Below are positions 36,026 to 44,713 of a stretch of 64,000 bases of DNA, piece after piece. Below the pieces are notes generated by a model. It had not been told where the DNA came from and did no database searches. It saw nothing but the letters and a program-made list of their open reading frames with translations. The DNA comes from Nocardia sp. Its GTDB lineage: Bacteria; Actinomycetota; Actinomycetes; Mycobacteriales; Mycobacteriaceae. The translations under genes and the position numbers were made by a program. The first letter of the stretch is position 1. Each line of letters opens with the position of its first letter. The stretch spans positions 38,394 to 102,393 of the forward strand of contig NZ_JAODNK010000006.1 in assembly GCF_025465275.1 (NCBI RefSeq), written 5' to 3'.

Positions 36026-36940
36026 ATGACCGATCCACGGACTGTCCTGATCACCGGTGGTACCGGCAGCCTCGGTTACCGGACCGCCGCGGCGATTCTC
36101 GATGCGGGCCGGCATGTCGTGATCACCGGGCGCGATTCGGAAACGGTTGCGGCCGCGGCGAATCGGCTCGGTGACAATGCGGTGGGATTGCCGCTCGACC
36201 TGGGGTCACTCGACAGTGTGCGGCGGTTCGCCGGTGCGATCACGCGATCGGGTCTGCCGCCGCTGCATGCGATCGTCTGCAATGCCGGTATGCAGATCGT
36301 GTCCGGAACCACGTTCACCGCGGACGGTTTCGAGCAGACCTTCGGCGTCAATCATCTCGCGCACTTCCTGCTCGTTCAGGAGTTGCTACCACTGCTGGCG
36401 ACGCCCGGACGAATTGTCTTCGTCGCCAGCGATACTCATGATCCGAAGAAGCCCACGGGCATGCCCGCGCCGAATTACACCAGCGCCCTGGCGCTGGCCT
36501 ATCCCGAGGCCGATGACGCCGCTGCCGGAGCGGCCGGACGCCGCCGGTACACCACCTCGAAACTCTGCAATGTGCTGACCACCTACGAGCTGGCGCGGCG
36601 GCTCGGGGACGAAACGCCGCCGCCGATCACCGTCAATGCCTTCGATCCCGGACTCATGCCCGGCACCGGGCTCGGCCGCGACTACCCCGGAATCCAGCGG
36701 CTGGCGTGGCGATTCCTGCTGCCCGCAATGACATTGGTGCCCGGACTCAATATTCATACGCCGCGGAGATCGGCCGCAGCGCTGGCGCGGCTGGTGCTCG
36801 ATCCCGCGCTCGCCGGGACCACAGGGCGGTACTTCTCGGGACGACGGGAGATCCGATCCTCGGACGAGTCCTACGACGCCGATCTCGCCGCGGATCTGTG
36901 GAACACCAGCGTCGAATTGATCGAGAAGGTTCGTCACTGA
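36026..36940 (+). CDS. Short-chain dehydrogenase/reductase (protochlorophyllide-reductase-like group)
   Basis: A 304-residue SDR with TGGTGSLGYRTA cofactor motif, ITGRD after strand 2 (favouring NADP), CNAGMQ, the catalytic Ser in VASDTHDP and Tyr-Lys in RRYTTSKLCN. The TTSKLCN and NAFDPGLMPGTGL stretches are typical of the retinol/protochlorophyllide reductase-like SDR group. ATG 36026 has ACAGGAGA upstream. It follows the Gfo/Idh gene and converges with the hydrolase gene, whose stop lies 1 nt away. Substrate unknown. Confidence 0.88.
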   Translation: MTDPRTVLITGGTGSLGYRTAAAILDAGRHVVITGRDSETVAAAANRLGDNAVGLPLDLGSLDSVRRFAGAITRSGLPPLHAIVCNAGMQIVSGTTFTADGFEQTFGVNHLAHFLLVQELLPLLATPGRIVFVASDTHDPKKPTGMPAPNYTSALALAYPEADDAAAGAAGRRRYTTSKLCNVLTTYELARRLGDETPPPITVNAFDPGLMPGTGLGRDYPGIQRLAWRFLLPAMTLVPGLNIHTPRRSAAALARLVLDPALAGTTGRYFSGRREIRSSDESYDADLAADLWNTSVELIEKVRH

Positions 36941-36941
36941 G

Positions 36942-38246
36942 TCAGCTACGGGACAGGCCGAGGAGCCGCGCGATTCTCCCCCGGGCCGGCGCCGGTGCCA
37001 GCCAGTCGGCGATATCGGCGATCACAGCGGGGTCGATGTGTTGTGCCGGTTCATATTCGGCGGGGTTCGAAGGTCCCGTGCCGGGGAAGAACAGGTGATT
37101 GTCGGCGTCGTAGACGCGGATGGTGACGTCGGGACGCTCGCCGAGACCGGCCTGCCACAGGGCGAGGTCGTCTTCGACCGTCACCTGATAGTCACGGCCC
37201 CCTTGGAGAATGAGCATCGGTTTGTCCAAGGCCGCCGCTGTCGCGACCGGGTCGTAGCCGCGCAGATCCAGCCAGTACGCGCCGGGCAGGCCGAACGGCA
37301 GTTCGGCAGCGGGCGTCGACGCCGACAGCCCGGGACTGTCGACGCGCTGAGCCTGTTCGATGATCATCGCTACGGCGGATTCGTTTGTCGCACCGGGGTT
37401 CAGCGCGGCAAGGTACCGGGCCACCCGGATCGCCGAACGCTGCATCGGCGAGGCATCGGCGGCCAGCAGCACCAGCCCGGCGACCGACGGCTCGGCGGCC
37501 GCGACGCGCGGGGCGACTTTGCCTCCCATACTGTGCCCGAGCACGAAGACGCGTGCGGCGGCGACGCCCGGATGTTGTTGCAGCAGTTGGATAGCGGCGA
37601 CGGCGTGCGGCACGTATTCGTCGGTCATGGTGAACTCTGGCATATCGGCGACGAGGCCCGGGTGTGTGCGAGTGACGAGGTCGAACCGCGCCACCGCGAT
37701 GCCGCGGCCGGCCAGCCCCCAGGCGATATCCTTGAGCGGCTTGTTCTGCCCACTCGTCTCATCGCGGTCGAAAGGCCCACCACCACTGAGCAATACAACG
37801 CCGGGATGGACGCCGTGCCCGCGCGGAATACTGACCGTGCCGGACACCGCGAGTGAGCCCTCGCCGACAGTGACCTCGAATTCCGTGAACCGTTTCCGCG
37901 CGGCGTAGGACGGCGGTTCCCACGCCGGACCGACCGGCGGTGCGAGACGCAGCCCATGAAGCGATCCCGCTTCGTCGACCGACATAACCACGGTGAGTCT
38001 GCCGCGTTCGCCGGTCACCGGAACACTCACGCGCACCAGCCCCGCATCGATCGGTTCGCTGGACGGCTCGCCCACCGCGCTGATCGATCCGATCCGTTCG
38101 ACCTCGGTCACCCACGCCACCCGCAATGACGCAGCGGAGACCACTGCGCGGAGCTTCGGCGCGAACAGCTTCTCGACCTCCGCGAATCGGCCCTGTCCGG
38201 CCATATCGACGACAGCGGCGGCAATCGTGTTCGGTTCGACGTTCAT
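36942..38246 (-). CDS. Alpha/beta hydrolase with N-terminal DUF3887-like domain
   Basis: From ATG 38246 this is a 434-residue protein. The first 110 residues resemble DUF3887, a cystatin/NTF2-sized domain, and are followed by an alpha/beta hydrolase with oxyanion-side LLSGGGPFDRD, nucleophile GHSMGG, the acid Asp in LILQGGRDYQV and catalytic His in DADNHLFF. There is no signal peptide, although many relatives are exported. A far longer open frame upstream only reads antisense through the divergent regulator. A 24-bp near-perfect palindrome lies 11 nt upstream of the ATG, so it is probably repressed by the neighbouring HTH protein. Confidence 0.88.
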   Translation of the reverse strand: MNVEPNTIAAAVVDMAGQGRFAEVEKLFAPKLRAVVSAASLRVAWVTEVERIGSISAVGEPSSEPIDAGLVRVSVPVTGERGRLTVVMSVDEAGSLHGLRLAPPVGPAWEPPSYAARKRFTEFEVTVGEGSLAVSGTVSIPRGHGVHPGVVLLSGGGPFDRDETSGQNKPLKDIAWGLAGRGIAVARFDLVTRTHPGLVADMPEFTMTDEYVPHAVAAIQLLQQHPGVAAARVFVLGHSMGGKVAPRVAAAEPSVAGLVLLAADASPMQRSAIRVARYLAALNPGATNESAVAMIIEQAQRVDSPGLSASTPAAELPFGLPGAYWLDLRGYDPVATAAALDKPMLILQGGRDYQVTVEDDLALWQAGLGERPDVTIRVYDADNHLFFPGTGPSNPAEYEPAQHIDPAVIADIADWLAPAPARGRIARLLGLSRS

Positions 38247-38256
38247 CGGAATCCTT

Positions 38257-38280
38257 ACCTTTCTCATGTATGAGAAAGGT
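38257..38280. promoter_or_regulatory. 24-bp operator palindrome between hydrolase and HTH regulator
   Basis: ACCTTTCTCAT and ATGAGAAAGGT are perfect 11-bp inverted arms separated by GT. The site fills the gap between the divergent genes starting at 38246 and 38304, so one dimer could control both. Confidence 0.8.
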
Positions 38281-38303
38281 AGCACGTATGAGATCGTTGA
38301 CCC

Positions 38304-38837
38304 ATGGATACTCTCGAACTCCTGGCGCATCCGGTGCGGCTGCGAATCGTCCATGCCCTGCGTGGTGGCCGGACACTGACCACCTCGCAGTTGTGCGCCC
38401 GGATTCCGGACGCCTCGAAGGCCACCGTCTACCGGCAGGTCGAGCTGCTCACCGCGGGCGGAATCCTGGAAGTGGCCGGCGAGCAACGGGTTCGGGGCGC
38501 GGTGGAGCGCCGCTATGTGCTGCGTCAGGAACACGCCTCGATCGACGCGGAGACGCTCGCGGCTGCCTCGCTGGACGACCATCGGCGGACCTTCGCGGTG
38601 GCCATGGCGGCGCTGCTGGCCGAGTTCAATGCCTACCTCGATCGGGACCGGGCGAATCCGCTGACGGATCTGGTCGGCTATCGCCAGCACGCACTCTGGC
38701 TCAGCCCGAGCGAACTCGAAACGATGATCGACGGCATGCGCAGCGCGATCGCACCGCAGCTGGCCAATACCCCGACGCCTGATCGCGCCCAGTACCTGCT
38801 CAGTCCGGTGCTGTTCCCGATCGAGGACGATCGGTGA
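38304..38837 (+). CDS. ArsR-like winged-helix regulator
   Basis: A 177-residue regulator with a winged HTH at the very N-terminus (LAHPVRLRIVHALRG, then SKATVYRQVELLTAGGIL) and a helical C-terminal half rich in Leu and Ala. The form matches HTH_20-type (ArsR-like) repressors often paired with an adjacent enzyme. It diverges from the DUF3887-hydrolase gene across a 24-bp palindrome, its likely operator. The 3' end overlaps the Lrp gene tail to tail by 38 nt. The effector is unknown. Confidence 0.85.
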   Translation: MDTLELLAHPVRLRIVHALRGGRTLTTSQLCARIPDASKATVYRQVELLTAGGILEVAGEQRVRGAVERRYVLRQEHASIDAETLAAASLDDHRRTFAVAMAALLAEFNAYLDRDRANPLTDLVGYRQHALWLSPSELETMIDGMRSAIAPQLANTPTPDRAQYLLSPVLFPIEDDR

Positions 38838-39921
38838 TCGGCGCCCACGGGTCGACCGGAACGACCGCGTGCCCGTGACCGTCACTGTCGAGCATGCGAC
38901 CCCACGATTTACACGGACGCAGCACCAATCGCTGATCGGCCACCAGCACTGCGGGGAATGTGCGATGGATTCGGTCCAAAATCTCTGACAGGTCGGCGAT
39001 TTGGTGCACCTGGGACATCACCAGGAGGTTGGCGGATCCGATCATGGATACACAGATCCTCGTCTCCGGCCAGAGCGCGATATCGGCGCCGGTGCCCCGG
39101 AGTTCATGATGCGGAACCGTAAGCCAGAGCACGAGTTCGGCGGGCCAGCCACCTTCGCTGCGCGTGAAATCGGTGCGGAAGTTCACCATGCCGCGGCGGG
39201 TGAGGGCGGCCAGCTGACGACGGACCTGACCCTCGGTGGAGCCGAGATCCCTTGCGAGATCACGGTATCGGGCGCGGCCGTCGCGTTGCAGCGCTAGGAA
39301 CAGGGCGCGATCGACAGGGTCGAGGGAGCTGTCGCGGGCGGCCCGCTGATCGCCGGCCTCGGATTCGTCGACGACCGAGCGATGCTGACCGGTGTCGATC
39401 GCGCCCAGGCGCCATTGGGCGCCGCTGTGCCAGTGCAGGCCGATGTGGGCTCGGGTGCGGGCGATTCCCAGAATCTGCGCCAATCGCTCTAGCAGCAGGG
39501 CGGTCAGCGTCTTCATATCGGCGGCGAATACCAGGGCGAGCACATCGAACTCGCCTGCGGTGAAGTACACGCTGCCGACCTGAGGGATTTCGGCCAGGGC
39601 CTGCCCTACCTCGAGCAGGCGGCCCGGCTCGGCTTCGACCTCGAAGACCGCCGCTGATAGAGCCAGCCGGGAACCGGGCACCGCGGAAACCCACGCGCGG
39701 CCCGAATCCGAGAGCCGCTGCCAACGGCGGGCCGCGGTCACCGCGGAGATGTTCAGGGCCGTACCGAGTCGTTCGAAGCTCACCCGCGGATTCACGTGCA
39801 GAGCATCGAGCAGGGTCACGTCTAGCTCGTCCACACCCGACTTGCGCGAGCTGCTCTCAGGCACGGTGACCCCGTTCCGGGACTCGAATTCAGTGGGATT
39901 CGAGCACCGACGATATCGCAT
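38800..39921 (-). CDS. Lrp/AsnC-family regulator with two HTH-RAM modules
   Basis: A 373-residue protein made of two Lrp/AsnC units in tandem: HTH1 (LDVTLLDALHVNPRVSF ... ALNISAVTAARRW) with a ligand-binding segment to about 165, and HTH2 (LDPVDRALFLALQRDG ... LGSTEGQVRRQLAAL) with a second segment. Standard Lrp proteins are about 150 residues, so this is a fused pair. It diverges from the PrpD-like operon at 40033 and is probably its regulator. The start is uncertain: ATG 39921 is used, but a GTG some 54 nt later also fits because the first HTH begins near residue 30. Confidence 0.85.
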   Translation of the reverse strand: MRYRRCSNPTEFESRNGVTVPESSSRKSGVDELDVTLLDALHVNPRVSFERLGTALNISAVTAARRWQRLSDSGRAWVSAVPGSRLALSAAVFEVEAEPGRLLEVGQALAEIPQVGSVYFTAGEFDVLALVFAADMKTLTALLLERLAQILGIARTRAHIGLHWHSGAQWRLGAIDTGQHRSVVDESEAGDQRAARDSSLDPVDRALFLALQRDGRARYRDLARDLGSTEGQVRRQLAALTRRGMVNFRTDFTRSEGGWPAELVLWLTVPHHELRGTGADIALWPETRICVSMIGSANLLVMSQVHQIADLSEILDRIHRTFPAVLVADQRLVLRPCKSWGRMLDSDGHGHAVVPVDPWAPITDRPRSGTAPD

Positions 39922-40032
39922 ATTTCCTACATGGAGCTGCTACAGGCATCGTTTTCCATCTGATAAGCCGACCGAACATGCATTTACCTTCACATTCGCG
40001 AGCACCGGCATTACCGGTTGTTCACTGTGTGC

Positions 40033-41457
40033 ATGAGCGATACGACAACCTCCGATGTCACCGTTCCGCTTGCCTCCTGGGTCGAGCAATTGACGCTCGA
40101 CTCGATTCCGGAACGGGTGCGCACCCGCGCCAAGCATCTGCTGCTCGACGGGGTGGCCTGTGCACTGGTCGGCGCCCAGCTGCCCTGGTCGCGGGTGGCG
40201 ACGGAATCGGTGCTGGGACTGGAGGGCGCGGGCGAGGTGACGGTGATCGGCACCGGCGCGACCACCAGTGGTCCGGCGGCAGTGCTGTTGAACAGCACCT
40301 TCATTCAGGGTTTCGAGCTGGACGATTTCCATCCGCTCGCACCGCTGCACAGCAATTCGCTGGTGCTGCCGGTACTTCTGGCCGCGGCGCAGCAATTCGG
40401 CGGGGCCTCGGGGGCAGCGGCGCTGACCGCAGCCATAGCCGGATTCGAGGTCGGTCCGCGAGTCGGGTTGGCACTGCACGGATCCGAGATGCTCTCACGC
40501 GGTTGGCACAGCGGACCGGTTTTCGGCACCCACACTGCTGCCATGACGACGGGCAAGCTGCGTGGCCTCGATACCGCACAACTCGAAGATGCCCTCGGAA
40601 TGGCGGGCACCCAGTCGGCCGGATTGATGGCCGCGCAATACGAGGCGATGTCCAAGCGGATGCAGCACGGATTCGCCGCGCGCAACGGCTATTACGCCGC
40701 CGGGCTGGCCGCAGGCGGCTACACCGGCATCAAGCAGGTCTTCGATCGCCCGTACGGCGGCTACCTGTCGGTGTTCGGCGAAGGCCACAACCCCGACCCC
40801 GCGCAGGTGATCTCCGGGCTCGGCGAGGGGTGGCATACCGAAGTGATCATGGTGAAGTCCTATGCCGCACAGGGTGGGTTGCACGGGACGATTCAGGCCG
40901 CGCTGGAACTGCGCGCCGAACATGACATCGATCCGAAATCCATCGCGCACATAGCGATTCGAGTTGGCCACACCGTCTACCACCACGGCTGGTGGGAACC
41001 CGAGCGTCCGCTGACCCCGATCGGCGCGCAGATGAACCTGGGTTATGCCGCGGCCGTGGCACTGCTCGACGGGGCCGTGCTGACCGCACAGTTCACCACG
41101 GCACGCCTCGACGCCGACGATGTGTGGGATCTGCTCGGCAAGGTGCGGGTCGAGCTCGACGAGCAGATCCAGAACGGGCCGATAGCAGGGCGTTTCGCCA
41201 CCGAGTTGACGGTCACGCTGGATGACGGCACCGCGCTGCACAAGCGGACCGAGCAGCCGCACGGCGGTCCGGCCGATCCTGTCACCAATGACGAACTGAT
41301 TGCCAAATACCGATCGCTGGCCGGGCCGCTGCTCGACGCCGAACGGCTCGATGCCATTCAGCACGCGGTGCTGCATATCGACGAACTCGAGGATATTCGC
41401 GCGCTGGTCGAGCTGCTGGCCGCGCCGGTCGCCGGTGCCCTTGATGGAGAGGAATAG
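40033..41457 (+). CDS. MmgE/PrpD-family dehydratase
   Basis: A 474-residue MmgE/PrpD protein; the family includes 2-methylcitrate dehydratase (PrpD) and iminodisuccinate epimerase. Typical stretches are LLLDGVACALVGA, the substrate-site FELDDFHPLAPLH and the His-rich region around HHGWWEPERPLTP. It needs no Fe-S cluster. ATG 40033 is favoured over an in-frame TTG at 40018; neither has a strong Shine-Dalgarno. It is the first gene of a compact operon with a C-C lyase and an aconitase-like hydratase, so it probably dehydrates an alkyl-citrate- or alkyl-malate-type acid. Confidence 0.9.
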   Translation: MSDTTTSDVTVPLASWVEQLTLDSIPERVRTRAKHLLLDGVACALVGAQLPWSRVATESVLGLEGAGEVTVIGTGATTSGPAAVLLNSTFIQGFELDDFHPLAPLHSNSLVLPVLLAAAQQFGGASGAAALTAAIAGFEVGPRVGLALHGSEMLSRGWHSGPVFGTHTAAMTTGKLRGLDTAQLEDALGMAGTQSAGLMAAQYEAMSKRMQHGFAARNGYYAAGLAAGGYTGIKQVFDRPYGGYLSVFGEGHNPDPAQVISGLGEGWHTEVIMVKSYAAQGGLHGTIQAALELRAEHDIDPKSIAHIAIRVGHTVYHHGWWEPERPLTPIGAQMNLGYAAAVALLDGAVLTAQFTTARLDADDVWDLLGKVRVELDEQIQNGPIAGRFATELTVTLDDGTALHKRTEQPHGGPADPVTNDELIAKYRSLAGPLLDAERLDAIQHAVLHIDELEDIRALVELLAAPVAGALDGEE

Positions 41458-41463
41458 GAAGCC

Positions 41464-42339
41464 ATGAGTCCACACGAGTCCCGCACCCGGTTGCGCGCCG
41501 CCATTGCCGGTGCCGAGATAGTCATTGCACCAGGTGTTTTCGACGGCATCTCGGCATCCCTGGTGAGCCGGATCGGATTCACGGCGGCCTATCTGACCGG
41601 CGCGGGCGTAGCGGCCTCCGGGTTCGGGTTGCCCGATATCGGGCTGGTCACCCAAGCCGAAATGGTCGAACGCGCAAGGGTTCTGGTGCGCGCGCTCGGC
41701 GATATCCCGCTCATCGCCGATGCGGATACCGGGTACGGCGCACCCCTGAATGTCATTCGGACCGTCCGCGAGTACGAGGCCGCCGGGGTTGCCGCAATTC
41801 AGTTGGAGGATCAGGCTTTTCCGAAGAAGTGCGGGCATCTGCCGGACAAGGAACTCATCAGCACCGGCGAGTTCGTGGTCAAGCTCGAGGCAGCGCTCGA
41901 TGCCCGCACCGATCCCGATCTCGTCGTGATCGCCCGCACCGATGCGCGCGGGCCGCTGGGTATCGATGCCGCGATCGAACGAGCCAATGCGTACGCGGAT
42001 GCGGGCGCCGACGTGATCTTCGTCGAAGCGCCGCAGGGGATCGACGAGATCGAGCGGATCGCGAAAGAGGTGCCCGCGCCGCTCCTGATCAATCTGGTGC
42101 TGGGCGGCCTGACGCCGATCGAATCGACCGCGCGACTCCAGGAGCTGGGCTACTCGATCATCATCCATCCCTCGAATCCCTTGGGAGTGGCCGCATTCGC
42201 GATGCTGACCGGTCTCTCCGGACTCCTCGGACGTGATCCCGCACCCTTGCTGCCGGCAGGTCCCGGCGATTTCTTCAACCTGGTCGGCTTGGCCGAATGG
42301 TCCGAGCTCGGCGAGCGCTACCGCTTCGAAGGAGCCTGA
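41464..42339 (+). CDS. Isocitrate lyase / PEP mutase superfamily C-C lyase (methylisocitrate- or dimethylmalate-lyase-like)
   Basis: A 291-residue TIM-barrel enzyme of the ICL/PEPM superfamily. ADADTGYG (85-92) supplies the Mg-binding Asp residues and KKCGH (121-125) the catalytic Cys123 loop that marks true lyases. Length fits methylisocitrate lyase (PrpB) and 2,3-dimethylmalate lyase (about 290-300). It would split a 2-hydroxy diacid or triacid into an oxo acid and a smaller acid. It begins 6 nt after the PrpD-like gene and 4 nt before the hydratase large subunit. Substrate undecided. Confidence 0.92.
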   Translation: MSPHESRTRLRAAIAGAEIVIAPGVFDGISASLVSRIGFTAAYLTGAGVAASGFGLPDIGLVTQAEMVERARVLVRALGDIPLIADADTGYGAPLNVIRTVREYEAAGVAAIQLEDQAFPKKCGHLPDKELISTGEFVVKLEAALDARTDPDLVVIARTDARGPLGIDAAIERANAYADAGADVIFVEAPQGIDEIERIAKEVPAPLLINLVLGGLTPIESTARLQELGYSIIIHPSNPLGVAAFAMLTGLSGLLGRDPAPLLPAGPGDFFNLVGLAEWSELGERYRFEGA

Positions 42340-42342
42340 ACC

Positions 42343-43590
42343 ATGGGCATGACAATGATCGAGAATCTGCTGGCCCGGAAAACCGGTGTGGCGCAGGTTC
42401 GCCCGGGTGACATCGTCACCGTCGAGGTCGACATGTGCGTCATGATCGACCTGCAATTCGCGACGCTGTGGATACCGCCCAGCCGGATCCACAATCCGGA
42501 CAAGGTCGCCGTCGTCATGGACCATGCGGTCCCGGCGCCGACCCTCAAAGATGCCGAGGGCGGGCCGAAGGCACGAAAGTTCGTCGCGGACTTCGGGATC
42601 GAGAAGTTCTTCGATGTCGGACGGCACGGGATCTGCCATCAGGTGATCGCGGAGAACGGACTTGCCCGGCCCGGTGAAGTGCTGGCCTGCACCGACTCAC
42701 ACACCTGTGCAGGAGGCGCGTACAACACCGCAGCGCGCGGCCTCGGACCCGCCGAGCTGTATTCCATCATGTGCACCGGTTCCACCTGGTTCCAGGTTGC
42801 GCCGACCATCCGTTACGAACTCAATGGTCAATTGCCCGAAGGGATCAGCGGTAAGGATGTGTTCCTCTACATCGCCGATGCCTATGGTGACGCCACCAAT
42901 ATGAATCTGGAGTTCGGCGGCTCCGGGACGGCCGGTATTCCGCTCAACGACCGGCGCACCATTGCTACCCAGGCAGCCGAAATCTCGGCCGACTTCGCCA
43001 CTTTCGGTGTCGACGATGTGCTTCGAGACTTCCTCCACGAGCGCGGCGTTCACGATTTCGAGGCCGCCGACGCCGATGCGGATGCGGAGTACTTCGCGAT
43101 TCGCGAGATCGACCTGAGCGGTCTCGAACCCTATGTCGCGCGGCCGGGCACGGTGAGCCGCAATGGTTTACCGGTATCGCAGCTCGAGCGGCGCACGATT
43201 CATCAGGCCTTCATCGGATCCTGCGCCAATGGCCAGCTCGAGGATCTGCGCATTGCCGCGCGGATCCTGCGGGGCAGGTCCGTCGCGCCCGGGGTACGGC
43301 TGCTGGTCACACCGGCATCGCAGCAGGTCTATCGCGACGCCATGCGCCTGGGCTACCTGCAGGACATTGCCGATGCCGGTGGCGTGGTGACCAATTCCAC
43401 CTGCGGCGCGTGCTTCGGGTACCACATGGGCGTTGTCGGGTCGGGCGAAGTCTGCCTCACCTCCAGCACCCGCAATTTCACCGGCCGCATGGGCAGTACG
43501 GAGGCCGAAATCTATATGGCCTCCCCCGCCACCGTGGCCGCCTCGGCGATTGCCGGGTACATCACCGATCCCCGGAGTGTGACCGCATGA
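42343..43590 (+). CDS. Aconitase-family hydro-lyase large subunit (LeuC/DmdA-like)
   Basis: A 415-residue large subunit of the 3-isopropylmalate dehydratase / homoaconitase type. Cluster ligands are Cys294 (GSCANG), Cys354 and Cys357 (CGACFG), and [11 protein letters not shown] carries the active-site DSHT. The length (about 415-420) fits the short LeuC2/DmdA group rather than leucine-pathway LeuC (about 470). Such enzymes hydrate or dehydrate substituted malates and citrates. The stop overlaps the small-subunit start (ATGA). GAAGGAG precedes the ATG. Confidence 0.93.
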   Translation: MGMTMIENLLARKTGVAQVRPGDIVTVEVDMCVMIDLQFATLWIPPSRIHNPDKVAVVMDHAVPAPTLKDAEGGPKARKFVADFGIEKFFDVGRHGICHQVIAENGLARPGEVLACTDSHTCAGGAYNTAARGLGPAELYSIMCTGSTWFQVAPTIRYELNGQLPEGISGKDVFLYIADAYGDATNMNLEFGGSGTAGIPLNDRRTIATQAAEISADFATFGVDDVLRDFLHERGVHDFEAADADADAEYFAIREIDLSGLEPYVARPGTVSRNGLPVSQLERRTIHQAFIGSCANGQLEDLRIAARILRGRSVAPGVRLLVTPASQQVYRDAMRLGYLQDIADAGGVVTNSTCGACFGYHMGVVGSGEVCLTSSTRNFTGRMGSTEAEIYMASPATVAASAIAGYITDPRSVTA

Positions 43591-44144
43591 GCACCAGCAT
43601 TACCGGCCGGGTCTGGGTCTTCGGCGACTCGATCGATACCGACGCCATGTACCCGGCCTTCGCCATGAAGATGGATATCCCCGAAGCGGCGAAACACGTC
43701 TTCCACCAAATCCGCCCGGGCTGGACCGAACTCGTCGCACCCGGCGATATCGTCGTCGCGGGCAAGAACTTCGGCGTCGGGTCCTCGCGGCCGGTCGCGG
43801 CACTGTTCCGCACTCTCGGGGTGGCGGCACTGATCGCGGAGGAGTTCAATTCGCTGTTCTTCCGCAATGCCATCAATGCCGGCCTGCCCGCTCTCACCGT
43901 GCCCGGGGTCGCCGGGATGTTCTCCGACGGCGACCGGGGCAGCTTCGACTTCGCCACCGGCACTTTCGGAAACGACACCACGAGTGCGGTGGGCCAGGCA
44001 CCGCCATTGCCGCCGCTCATCCTGGAGATCCTGGCCAGCGGCGGTGTCCTCGCCCGGCTGGTCGAGCAGGGGTTCTTGCCGATCGAACTGCTCGATGTGT
44101 TCCGGTCGGGCGCCGTCCCCGTTGACAGCGGAGCCGGAGCATGA
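43587..44144 (+). CDS. Aconitase-family hydro-lyase small subunit (LeuD/DmdB-like)
   Basis: A 185-residue swivelling domain. [11 protein letters not shown] matches the GD-IDTD-I-P signature and [12 protein letters not shown] the NFG-GSSR loop with the catalytic Ser; the usual Glu after SSR is Pro here, which may alter specificity. It forms the active site together with the large subunit encoded by the overlapping upstream gene. Its own stop overlaps the next start (ATGA), so three genes are translationally coupled. Confidence 0.93.
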   Translation: MSTSITGRVWVFGDSIDTDAMYPAFAMKMDIPEAAKHVFHQIRPGWTELVAPGDIVVAGKNFGVGSSRPVAALFRTLGVAALIAEEFNSLFFRNAINAGLPALTVPGVAGMFSDGDRGSFDFATGTFGNDTTSAVGQAPPLPPLILEILASGGVLARLVEQGFLPIELLDVFRSGAVPVDSGAGA

Positions 44145-44713
44145 TCAAACATCCGATTGCGCGGCTACTGCGATCCGTGCGCGCAGGCATCGAGAAGACG
44201 GCGTGGCATCAGGCCGCCACTGCTGGTGCGCCAGAACTCATTACGGTCACCAGTACCGCCTTCGACGAGGGGGCTGCGATCCCGCAGCGGCATGCGGGCA
44301 AGGGTGTCGGTGCGGATGTTTCACCGGCGCTGGAATGGTCCGGTGTGCCGGCTGCGGCGGTCGAACTCGTCCTCATTATCGAGGACCCTGATGCACCGCT
44401 GCCACGTCCGATCGTGCACGGTCTCTTCTCCGGAATCGATGCGCACCGCACTGGAATTCCTGAAGGTGCTCTCGCACTGGATAATTCGGCGCACCCGACG
44501 TCTCGTGTCGGCGTCGGATCGTTCAAGCGGCGTGGATATGCCGGGCCGCGGCCCATTCCCGGACATGGGCCGCACCGGTACATATTCCAGCTCTTTGCGC
44601 TCGATGCCGCGAGCGGACTCGGCGACGAGTCGGCGCTCGCCGAGGCACTCACGGCCATCAACGGTCATGTCATCGCCCGCGGAAAACTGACCGGCATCTA
44701 CGAACGCGACTGA
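44141..44713 (+). CDS. YbhB/YbcL-type PEBP (phosphatidylethanolamine-binding-like) protein
   Basis: A 190-residue PEBP-family protein: [10 protein letters not shown], the anion-binding IIEDPDAP and [15 protein letters not shown] with its His are all present. Bacterial members have no settled function; some are proposed kinase or ligand-binding regulators. It is cytoplasmic. It is coupled to the hydratase small subunit by ATGA, so it belongs to the same operon, which may mean it binds a pathway intermediate. The 3' end overlaps the methyltransferase gene tail to tail by 16 nt. Confidence 0.88.
   Translation: MIKHPIARLLRSVRAGIEKTAWHQAATAGAPELITVTSTAFDEGAAIPQRHAGKGVGADVSPALEWSGVPAAAVELVLIIEDPDAPLPRPIVHGLFSGIDAHRTGIPEGALALDNSAHPTSRVGVGSFKRRGYAGPRPIPGHGPHRYIFQLFALDAASGLGDESALAEALTAINGHVIARGKLTGIYERD

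Noticed and set aside
38247..38885. Extension of the DUF3887 hydrolase frame to a 647-residue protein
   Set aside because: The extra part reads antisense through the HTH regulator gene and across its operator.
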